Of a stretch of 7,053 nucleotides of DNA, positions 1-5,551 are shown piece after piece; positions within the stretch are counted from its first letter, which is position 1; the number at the start of each line of letters is the position of its first letter. Both the position numbers and the translations under genes were made by a program. The notes under the pieces are model-generated. The model did no database searches, was not told the origin of the DNA, and worked only from the letters and a program-made list of their open reading frames with translations. The stretch comes from Bacillota bacterium (GTDB lineage: Bacteria > Bacillota > Clostridia > Christensenellales > Aristaeellaceae), in the NCBI GenBank assembly GCA_023391725.1, contig JAEWAH010000092.1, positions 1 through 7,053 on the forward strand. Reading direction: 5' to 3'.

Positions 1-378
1 GGCTATGACACCGAGGGGCCGCTTACACGCCCATCCCGTATCGCGACGCTTTGCGCGGGCTATGGCGACGGGTATCCCAGGTGCATGTCCCGGGTGGGCA
101 GCGTGGAAATTCGCGGCCAGTTGGCCCCGGTTGTGGGACTTATTTGCATGGACCAGATGATGGTGGATGTGACGGACATCAAGGGTGTTTGCGAAGGCGA
201 TGAGGCGGTGCTGCTTGGCGGGGGTATTTCCTATATGCAGTACGCTACCTGGGCGCGTACGAACCGAAATGAGGCCATCACCATCATGAGCCGCAGGCCG
301 CCCAGAGTATATATGAAGAACGGTAAAGTCGCAAAGGTAGTGGATTATATGCTGGAGAACGGGGGAATGGAAGAATGA
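1..378 (+). CDS. alr: Alanine racemase, C-terminal part (5' end outside window)
   Basis: This is the last 125 codons of a PLP-dependent alanine racemase (EC 5.1.1.1), a cytosolic enzyme that interconverts L- and D-alanine. The frame is open from base 1, so an ATG at 85 is internal and not the start. The C-terminal beta-barrel domain shows the motif AGYGDGYPR (fragment residues 19-27), whose Tyr is the expected catalytic base acting on the partner subunit, and ICMDQ (48-52), whose Met-Asp lines the substrate entrance. The end, RRPPRVY (98-104), matches the usual family C-terminus. The segment just before it reads TNRNEAITIMS where most family members have something like GTINYEV, so this is a somewhat divergent member. 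A different racemase specificity, such as serine, cannot be excluded. The stop overlaps the start of the next gene by 4 nt (ATGA), so the two are probably translationally coupled. Sure of the fold, less so of the substrate. Confidence 0.9.
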   Translation, partial: GYDTEGPLTRPSRIATLCAGYGDGYPRCMSRVGSVEIRGQLAPVVGLICMDQMMVDVTDIKGVCEGDEAVLLGGGISYMQYATWARTNRNEAITIMSRRPPRVYMKNGKVAKVVDYMLENGGMEE

Positions 379-1544
379 GCTATTTATCCATCTTAGATCA
401 GGCAAAGGCGATTATGCCGTGGATCGTATCCCAGCGCCGGGAACTGCACATGTGCCCGGAGGTGGGAGCCCAAGTGATCAAGACCCAGGCCTTCTTATTA
501 CAAAGGCTTGCGGAATTGGGGATAGAGGCGACTACATATCCCGGTCAGTACGCTATCGTGGGGCTGATAAAGGGAGCATTTCCCGGGAAAACCATTGCCT
601 TGCGGGCAGACATGGACGCGCTGCCCATTTTGGAAGAAACGGGCCTGGAGTTCGCTTCCCGTAATCCGGGTGTGATGCACGCCTGCGGTCACGACGCGCA
701 TATGGCCATAGCCCTGGGTGCGGCCCGGCTGCTTGTGGAAAACAGGGACAAGATCCACGGCCAGGTGAAGCTGCTCTTTGAGCCTGCGGAGGAGACTACC
801 GGCGGCGCGAAGGACATGGTGGCCGCCGGGTGTATGGAGAACCCGCATGTGGATGCCGTGCTGGGTCTGCACATGCTGCCGGACCAGGCAGCGGGCACTA
901 TTTTCACCAGGCCCGGCTGCGTCAGCGGCGCCAGCAACGCCACCAATATTACGGTGCACGGCAGGGGATGCCATGGGGCGTATCCAGAGCGGGGCGTGGA
1001 TACCATCGTCATCGCCGCTCAGATCATCACGGCTCTGCAGACGTTGGTGAGCAGGAACGTTTCGCCCCTGGACAGCGCGGTAGTCACCCTGGGAAAGATC
1101 GAAGGCGGCACCGCCGGGAATATCATCTGCGACCAGGTACGCATCGTGGGGACGCTGCGCACCTTAAAGCCGGAGACAAGGGCCATGCTCAAAGCGAAGA
1201 TCACGAAGCTTTCCCAGAGCATCGCCGAGGCCATGGGCGGCAGCGCGGAGGTTTCGGTGGACGATGGCTACGGAGCTGTGTACAATGATGAGGCGCTGCA
1301 CGAGCGGTTTTTGACCCTGGCCCGGGAAATAGTGGGGGAGGGTAAGATTGTTGCCCGGCAGTATCCCAGCTTGGGCGTGGAAAGCTTCGGATTTTTCCTT
1401 GAAAAGACGCCGGGGATTTACTATGACCTGGGCTGCGGCGTTGGCCCGGCGCTGCACACCAGCAACTTCCATGTGGACGAAAGCTGCCTGCCGGTGGGCG
1501 CGGCTTTGCAGGCATCTATGGTTCTGGACTTACTGAAAGGATGA
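375..1544 (+). CDS. M20-family metal-dependent amidohydrolase (M20D type)
   Basis: A 389-residue cytosolic enzyme of the M20D group (hippurate hydrolase, N-acyl-L-amino acid amidohydrolase and IAA-amino acid hydrolase relatives), full length for the family. It is expected to cleave N-acyl or amide bonds of amino acids or short peptides. Visible motifs are RRELHMCPE (21-29), LRADMDALP (76-84), HACGHDAH (102-109) with metal ligands Cys104 and His106, and EPAEE (136-140) with catalytic Glu139 and ligand Glu140. Further on are GLHM (164-167) with His166, and LHTSNFHVDE (360-369) with His361 as the last ligand. The inserted dimerisation domain runs from about 185 to 295 and contains HGAYPERGVD (200-209) and GGTAGNII (244-251). 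All expected metal ligands are present, so it should be active. The start ATG overlaps the alr stop, with a GGGGGA ribosome site 8 nt upstream. The natural substrate cannot be read from sequence; a deacylase for imported or acetylated D-peptides fits the neighbours but is inference. Confidence 0.93.
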   Translation: MSYLSILDQAKAIMPWIVSQRRELHMCPEVGAQVIKTQAFLLQRLAELGIEATTYPGQYAIVGLIKGAFPGKTIALRADMDALPILEETGLEFASRNPGVMHACGHDAHMAIALGAARLLVENRDKIHGQVKLLFEPAEETTGGAKDMVAAGCMENPHVDAVLGLHMLPDQAAGTIFTRPGCVSGASNATNITVHGRGCHGAYPERGVDTIVIAAQIITALQTLVSRNVSPLDSAVVTLGKIEGGTAGNIICDQVRIVGTLRTLKPETRAMLKAKITKLSQSIAEAMGGSAEVSVDDGYGAVYNDEALHERFLTLAREIVGEGKIVARQYPSLGVESFGFFLEKTPGIYYDLGCGVGPALHTSNFHVDESCLPVGAALQASMVLDLLKG

Positions 1545-1553
1545 GGATCGTTT

Positions 1554-2354
1554 ATGAAAAAGATTTTTCTTTCCGCCGACATGGAAGGCACCTGCGGCAT
1601 CGTGAGCTGGGATGAAACGGAAAAGACCAAGCAGGACTATTCGCCCTTTGCCCAGCAGATGACACGCGAAGTGGCTGCGGCTTGCGAAGGCGCGCTGAGT
1701 GGCGGCGCGCAGGAAGTGTTTGTAAAGGACGCACATGATTCTGCCAGAAACATCATCGCCGAGGAACTGCCCGAGCAGATCCGTATTTTGCGCGGATGGA
1801 CAACGGGCCCACTGAGCATGATGGCGGGGCTTAACGAAAGCTTTTCCGGCGTGATCTTTACCGGCTACCATTCCGCCGCGAGCATGAACGGGAACCCCCT
1901 GTCCCACACCATGAACACCAAGAACAATTTCGTGAAAATCAATGGCGTGATCACCTCGGAACTGCTCATCAACAGCCTGGCAGCCGCCATGCTGAAGGTG
2001 CCGGTGCTGATGGTGACCGGGGATAGGATGCTCTGCGAGTGGATTACCTCGGTCAACCCTAACATCCTGACCGTGCCGGTGAACGAGGGCACGGGCCGGG
2101 GGGCGGTATCCATTCACCCCAAGGTGGCGGTGCGCCGCATCCGGGAGACGGCCCAAAAGGCCATGGCGCTGGATCCCAAGGATTGTTTCTTTCCGCTGCC
2201 TGACCATTTTGTGGTGGAGATCAACTACAAGGAGCATGCTACGGCGCTGAGCAACAGCTACTATCCCGGCTGCACACAGATTGATTCCAAGACGGTGCGG
2301 TTTGAAGCCGATGATTATATGGATGTGCTGAAGTTCTTCCACTTCTGCCTGTAA
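1554..2354 (+). CDS. dppA: M55-family D-aminopeptidase (DppA-like)
   Basis: A 266-residue zinc peptidase resembling Bacillus subtilis DppA, which hydrolyses D-Ala-containing dipeptides and forms a decameric barrel in the cytosol. The family's residues are all in place: DMEG (9-12) gives Asp9 and Glu11, KDAHDSARN (58-66) gives His61, GYHS (104-107) gives His106, LSHTMN (116-121) gives the catalytic-type His118, and ITSELL (133-138) gives Glu136. These align with the DppA set Asp8, Glu10, His60, His104, His115 and Glu133 as I recall it. Length is normal. The gene starts 9 nt after the M20 stop, and a TGAGGA ribosome site overlaps that stop. The gene ends with two in-frame TAA codons four codons apart. 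Unlike the B. subtilis operon, the transporter genes nearby are on the opposite strand and include a D and F pair of ATPases. DppA-like function is well supported; the exact D-peptide preference is not. Confidence 0.93.
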   Translation: MKKIFLSADMEGTCGIVSWDETEKTKQDYSPFAQQMTREVAAACEGALSGGAQEVFVKDAHDSARNIIAEELPEQIRILRGWTTGPLSMMAGLNESFSGVIFTGYHSAASMNGNPLSHTMNTKNNFVKINGVITSELLINSLAAAMLKVPVLMVTGDRMLCEWITSVNPNILTVPVNEGTGRGAVSIHPKVAVRRIRETAQKAMALDPKDCFFPLPDHFVVEINYKEHATALSNSYYPGCTQIDSKTVRFEADDYMDVLKFFHFCL

Positions 2355-2368
2355 GTCTGCTTGTAAGG
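2345..2368 (+). repeat. 12-nt tandem duplication at the end of dppA
   Basis: CTGCCTGTAAG at 2345-2355 is repeated as CTGCTTGTAAG at 2357-2367, a 12-nt period with one mismatch within the 11-nt unit. The period is a whole number of codons, so the dppA stop TAA (2352-2354) is followed in frame by Val-Cys-Leu and a second TAA (2364-2366). The second copy leads directly into the AAGGAGGG ribosome site of the next gene. It may be a replication-slippage duplication that gave a backup stop. Confidence 0.6.
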
Positions 2369-2377
2369 AGGGTTTTC

Positions 2378-2917
2378 ATGCAGATCCTTCCCTTTGACCG
2401 GGAAAACAGCAAGTGCCGCGAAGCGTTTGCCAGATTGCTTACGGCATGCTTTCCCCATTGCTATGCGGGAGAGGAAGCCATTCATGAGGTGGAGGAGTGC
2501 CTGCAAGAGCATAAGATCTCCCTGATGGCCTTGGAAGAAGGGCGGTTAGTTGGCTTTATCGGGGCCATACCCCATTACGGCGTCACCGGCTGGGAACTGC
2601 ATCCCCTGGCGGTCTTTCCCGAATTTCAGGGCCGAGGCATCGGCAGCCAGCTGGTGAAGGCCCTGGAGGCGGAAGCAGCAAAGCGAGGCTGCATTACCCT
2701 ATATTTGGGCACGGATGACGAGCATGGGCAGACGTCCTTGAGCGGAACGGACCTGTATGACCATCTGTGGGAGAAGATCGGGAGCATACGGAATTTGAAG
2801 GGCCATCCCTATGAGTTCTATCAAAAGCAAGGGTTTATGATCGTGGGGGTACTCCCGGATGTGAATGGGTACGGGAAGCCGGATATCTATATGGCGAAAA
2901 GATTAAGACCGGAGTAG
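2378..2917 (+). CDS. GNAT N-acetyltransferase, aminoglycoside 6'-acetyltransferase-like
   Basis: A 179-residue GNAT-fold acetyltransferase that would move acetyl from acetyl-CoA to a primary amine. The acetyl-CoA pyrophosphate loop is FQGRGIGS (83-90), preceded by the beta-strand WELHPLAVFPE (72-82). The segment WELHP, then LGTDDE (110-115), TSLSG (119-123), HPYEFYQK (143-150) and KPDI (167-170) recalls the AAC(6')-Ia type of aminoglycoside 6'-N-acetyltransferases in both content and order. The N-terminal 60 residues are more generic. I compared this from memory only. The ribosome site AAGGAGGG (2365-2372) lies 5 nt before the ATG, the strongest in the + strand block, and the gap to dppA is 23 nt, so it is probably the last gene of that operon. 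It may be a chromosomal enzyme with a housekeeping amine or peptide substrate and not a resistance gene. Fold is certain, specificity is not. Confidence 0.88.
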   Translation: MQILPFDRENSKCREAFARLLTACFPHCYAGEEAIHEVEECLQEHKISLMALEEGRLVGFIGAIPHYGVTGWELHPLAVFPEFQGRGIGSQLVKALEAEAAKRGCITLYLGTDDEHGQTSLSGTDLYDHLWEKIGSIRNLKGHPYEFYQKQGFMIVGVLPDVNGYGKPDIYMAKRLRPE

Positions 2918-2924
2918 CTGGAGT

Positions 2925-3190
2925 GCTTTCCCTCTCTGGCGCTGCACGCTGCCTCGCACCTCATCCGGCACTTCGTGCCACCTTCCCCTAAAGGGGAAGG
3001 CAAGGCGGGGGGATTTCGCGCCAGCGGGCGCGGCCAGGGCTTTCCTCCCCTGGCTCAATCGTCGCGCTGCTGCGCTGACGCTTGCATCGCTTGTTTCGCC
3101 AGTCTCCTCCGCCTCGCTTCATCCGCCACGGGCGGCGCTTCGGCTACGGAGCCCTGGACCTTCGGAGGCATGTTTGTACTTGTAGCGTGA
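2925..3190. repeat. Palindrome-rich intergenic element, probable dispersed repeat
   Basis: The roughly 310 nt between the acetyltransferase stop and the terminator contain no believable gene but many short GC-rich hairpins. They are a GGCAC/GTGCC stem at 2967-2979, an 8-bp CCTTCCCC/GGGGAAGG stem with loop TAAA at 2981-3000, GCGCC/GGCGC at 3018-3031, GCCAGGG/CCCTGGC at 3033-3054, CCGCC/GGCGG at 3123-3135 and CCT/AGG around TCGG at 3159-3168. A longer-range inverted pair joins CCAGGGCT (3034-3041) to AGCCCTGG (3150-3157). The core CCTCATCC, then the GGCAC hairpin, then the CCTTCCCC hairpin resembles a repeat I associate with many intergenic sites in gut Clostridia. The outer boundaries are approximate. 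It may be a REP or MITE-like unit, with no transposase visible. Short open frames crossing it are in the wrong context and lack ribosome sites. Confidence 0.6.
2967..3000 (+). repeat. Double hairpin core of the intergenic element
   Basis: Two perfect hairpins stand one nucleotide apart. The first is GGCAC-TTC-GTGCC (2967-2979). The second is an 8-bp CCTTCCCC/GGGGAAGG stem with a TAAA loop (2981-3000). No T-run follows, so it is not a classical terminator on either strand. Twin adjacent hairpins of this kind are typical of REP-like dispersed elements and could also protect mRNA 3' ends from exonucleases. Confidence 0.7.
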
Positions 3191-3229
3191 ACAGCAATTG
3201 TTGCTTGATGAAGTTTTCCTGGAGAGAGT

Positions 3230-3276
3230 GCGAGAGAACCTCCTTTTGTAAAAGGAGGTTCTCTCGCAATTTTTTT
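3230..3276 (+). terminator. Strong intrinsic terminator of the + strand operon
   Basis: A perfect inverted repeat of 18 nt per arm, 3230-3247 against 3250-3267, is separated by only GT, so the real loop is probably the 4 nt TGTA on a 17-bp stem. It is followed by AA and seven T residues (3270-3276). That layout is a rho-independent terminator for + strand transcripts coming from the alr-dppA-acetyltransferase block about 310 nt upstream. On the - strand the stem is preceded by A residues and has no T-run after it, so it should not work as a classical terminator for metY. The arms contain CCTCCTTTT and AAAAGGAGG, which match anti-Shine-Dalgarno and Shine-Dalgarno sequences. Confidence 0.93.
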
Positions 3277-3303
3277 ATCCTTTATTTCCTCGTCCGTTCC
3301 CTG

Positions 3304-4569
3304 TCAGACCTGAGCCATGGCTTGGCGGATATCTTCCAGGATATCGTCGATATGTTCCAGGCCCACGGAGATGCGGATGAGGCCGGGGTTGACGCCCGCG
3401 GCGATGAGCTGTTCCTCGGTGAGCTGCCGGTGGGTGGCGCTGGCGGGATGGAGGACGCAGGTGCGGATATCGGCCACATGCACTTCCTTGGAGGCCAGTT
3501 TGAGGGCGTCCATAAAACGGACAGCCGGTTCCTTGCCGCCTTTCATGACGAAGGAGATGACCCCGCAGGTTCCCTTGGGCAGGTATTTTTGCGCAAGATC
3601 ATGATAGCGGTCACCGGGCAGCGCGGCATAGCGCACCGACTCCACAAGGGGAGAGGCCTGCAGATATTTGGCCACTGCCAGGCCGTTTTCGCAGTATTGC
3701 CTCATGCGCACAGGAAGCGTTTCCAGCCCCAGGTTCAGCAAAAAGGCGGAATGGGCGGCAGGATAGGCGCCAAAGTCGCGCATCAACTGCATGCGGGCTT
3801 TGATGATGTAGGCAGCTTTCCCAAAGTCACGGGTGTAGACTACGCCGTGATAGGACTCGTCCGGCTCGGTGAACTCAGGAAACTTTCCGTTTGTCCAATC
3901 GAACGTGCCGCCGTCCACAATCACACCGCCCACCTGCAACGCGTGGCCATCCATGTATTTGGTGGTGGAATGGACGATGATGTCTGCTCCGAAGGAAAAG
4001 GGCTTGCAAAGGATGGGCGTGGCGAAGGTATTATCGATGATAAAGGGCACGCCGTTTTGGTGGGCCAGGCGGGCAAACTTTTCGATATCCAGCACAGCCA
4101 GGGCGGGATTGGCCAGCGTCTCCCCGAATACCGCCCGGGTATTGGGCTTGAAGGCCTTTTGGATTGTCGTCTCATCCGCGTCGGAATCCACAAAGATGCA
4201 CTCGATGCCCAGGCGCTTTAAGGTGACAGCGAACAGGTTGACCGTGCCGCCATAGATGGTGGAGGCGGCAATAAAGCTTTCGCCGCTTTTGCAAAGGTTG
4301 AGGATGGACAAAAGGGAAGCCGCCTGGCCGGAGGAGGTGCACATGGCGCCAACGCCGCCTTCCAGATCGGCGATCTTCTTCTCCACCGCTTCTACCGTGG
4401 GGTTGGAAAAACGGGAATACATGTGGGCGGTAGGCATATCAAACAGCGCGCCGATCTGGGCCGTGCTGTCGAACACATAGGTGGTGCTTTGGACGATGGG
4501 CATCACCCGGGGTGCGCCATTTTCGGGGGTATAACCTGAATGCAGGCATTTGGTCTCGTCGTGAGCCAT
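3304..4569 (-). CDS. metY: O-acetylhomoserine sulfhydrylase (aminocarboxypropyltransferase)
   Basis: A 421-residue PLP enzyme of the Cys/Met metabolism family, of usual length for MetY. It makes homocysteine and acetate from O-acetyl-L-homoserine and sulfide in the cytosol, the direct sulfhydrylation route to methionine. Motifs are YSRFSNPT (51-58), which reaches the cofactor phosphate of the partner subunit, STIYGGT (103-109) with the stacking Tyr106, and IIDNTFATP (177-185) with Asp179 at the pyridine nitrogen. The PLP Schiff-base Lys204 is in HSTTKYMDGH (200-209), and LIRISVGLEH (397-406) holds substrate-binding Arg399. The insert DWTNGKFPEFTEPDESYHG (224-242) is a MetY marker. The position after Tyr106-Gly is Gly and not the Cys of methionine gamma-lyase, which argues against that function. 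The start has AAGGAG 8 nt upstream (4578-4583). It lies 46 nt after oppF with no riboswitch or T-box in the gap, so it probably shares the opp transcript. Confidence 0.93.
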   Translation of the reverse strand: MAHDETKCLHSGYTPENGAPRVMPIVQSTTYVFDSTAQIGALFDMPTAHMYSRFSNPTVEAVEKKIADLEGGVGAMCTSSGQAASLLSILNLCKSGESFIAASTIYGGTVNLFAVTLKRLGIECIFVDSDADETTIQKAFKPNTRAVFGETLANPALAVLDIEKFARLAHQNGVPFIIDNTFATPILCKPFSFGADIIVHSTTKYMDGHALQVGGVIVDGGTFDWTNGKFPEFTEPDESYHGVVYTRDFGKAAYIIKARMQLMRDFGAYPAAHSAFLLNLGLETLPVRMRQYCENGLAVAKYLQASPLVESVRYAALPGDRYHDLAQKYLPKGTCGVISFVMKGGKEPAVRFMDALKLASKEVHVADIRTCVLHPASATHRQLTEEQLIAAGVNPGLIRISVGLEHIDDILEDIRQAMAQV

Positions 4570-4615
4570 GAGTAGATCTCCTTCTGTATGATTTGATAGC
4601 CGCTAGGCCTTATTT

Positions 4616-5551
4616 CTATTTTATCATACGTTGGTACTTTTCCCATTCCTTTTGATTGCCACGCACGAAATGGCCCGGTGTTATCTCTTTAAAAAAGGGC
4701 TTATCGGAAGCGTAATCATGCTGGGAGGGGTCGTACACTTCCAGAACTTTGTGCTTTTCCGCCACAGGATTGGGCTGGGGGATTGCAGACAAGAGCGCCC
4801 GGGTGTAGGGGTGCAAAGGATGAGCAAAGAGCGTTTCCGTATCGGCCTGCTCTACCAACAGGCCCTTGTGGATGACGGCGATCCTGTCGCAGATGAAGCG
4901 CATCACCGACAGGTCATGGGAAATAAAGAGATACGTGAGACCGTGCTTCTTTTGAAGCTCGCTGAGCAAGTTCAACACCTGCGCCCGGATGGATACGTCC
5001 AGGGCGGAGATTGGCTCGTCAGCAATAATGAATTCGGGCTGCATGATCAGCGCCCGGGCGATGCCGATGCGCTGGCGCTGGCCGCCGGAAAACTCATGGG
5101 GGAAACGGCTGGAGAACTCGGGCAGGAGCCCCACGTCGCGCAGCGCGTCGATTACCATCTGACGCAGCTTTTCCCTGGGGATACCACGGCCCAGCATTCC
5201 CTCGGAGACGATATAATCGATCTTCGCCCGCTCGTTGAGGGAAGCGATGGGATCCTGAAAGATCATCTGGATCTTTCTGGTGATCTCTTTGTCGGCCTTT
5301 TGGTCGATCTTTCCGCTGATGCGTTCGCCGTGAAAGAGCACCTCGCCATCGGATGCAGGATGAACCCGGATCACGGTCCGGCCGATGGTGGTCTTTCCGG
5401 AGCCGGATTCGCCCACCAGGCCAAACGTTTCGCCCCGGTATACGTCAAAGCTCACGCCACGGACCGCTTCGAATTTGTTGCGGCCCCGGCCAAAGGTGAC
5501 TCTCAGGTCTTTTACTTCCAGGAGCTTTTCCCGGTGTTCAGTTTGCGTCAC
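4616..5551 (-). CDS. oppF: Oligopeptide ABC transporter ATP-binding protein OppF
   Basis: One of the two ATPase subunits that power oligopeptide import at the inner face of the membrane. With the start at the GTG whose first base is 5551 it is 311 residues. An open frame three codons longer begins at a GTG at 5560, but that codon overlaps the GGGAGG ribosome site (5560-5565), which sits 8 nt before the 5551 GTG. Numbered from the longer form, Walker A is GESGSGKTT (50-58), the Q-loop is FQDP with Gln102, the ABC signature is FSGGQRQR (157-164), Walker B is FIIADEP (177-183) with catalytic Glu182, and the switch His is His215 in ISHDL. The oligopeptide-specific C-terminal region begins around HPLHPYTRALLSAIPQP (248-264). 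All ATPase motifs are intact. It overlaps the end of oppD by 14 nt, implying coupled translation, and is followed by metY. DppF- or AmiF-type substrate preference cannot be separated from OppF by sequence alone. Confidence 0.92.
   Translation of the reverse strand: MTQTEHREKLLEVKDLRVTFGRGRNKFEAVRGVSFDVYRGETFGLVGESGSGKTTIGRTVIRVHPASDGEVLFHGERISGKIDQKADKEITRKIQMIFQDPIASLNERAKIDYIVSEGMLGRGIPREKLRQMVIDALRDVGLLPEFSSRFPHEFSGGQRQRIGIARALIMQPEFIIADEPISALDVSIRAQVLNLLSELQKKHGLTYLFISHDLSVMRFICDRIAVIHKGLLVEQADTETLFAHPLHPYTRALLSAIPQPNPVAEKHKVLEVYDPSQHDYASDKPFFKEITPGHFVRGNQKEWEKYQRMIK

Noticed and set aside
1530..2342. A 270-codon open frame on the - strand opposite dppA
   Set aside because: The + strand frame carries all M55 zinc ligands and a ribosome site. 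The - strand frame is His-rich shadow sequence with no domain.
2967..3000. Twin hairpins as a terminator for the acetyltransferase gene
   Set aside because: No T-run follows either stem on either strand. The classical terminator is at 3230-3276.
2975..3190. A 71-codon open frame in the intergenic element
   Set aside because: It has no ribosome site, is made of hairpin sequence with a low-complexity translation, and starts inside a stem.
2918..3300. CRISPR array or transposon in the palindromic stretch
   Set aside because: The hairpins differ from one another and are not regularly spaced direct repeats, and no transposase frame is present.
3082..4221. A 379-codon open frame on the + strand across the metY region
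   Set aside because: It lies antisense to metY, which has every PLP-family motif. Its translation shows no recognisable domain, and it begins inside the palindromic element without a ribosome site. GC-rich codon use commonly opens such frames.
3304..4569. Methionine gamma-lyase instead of MetY
   Set aside because: The lyase Cys beside the stacking Tyr is Gly here, and the DWTNGKFPEFTEPDESYHG insert typical of O-acetylhomoserine sulfhydrylases is present.
4570..4615. Possible terminator or promoter between oppF and metY
   Set aside because: A short TAGCCGCTA palindrome is present, but there is no T-run on the - strand and no convincing -35 and -10 pair in 46 nt.
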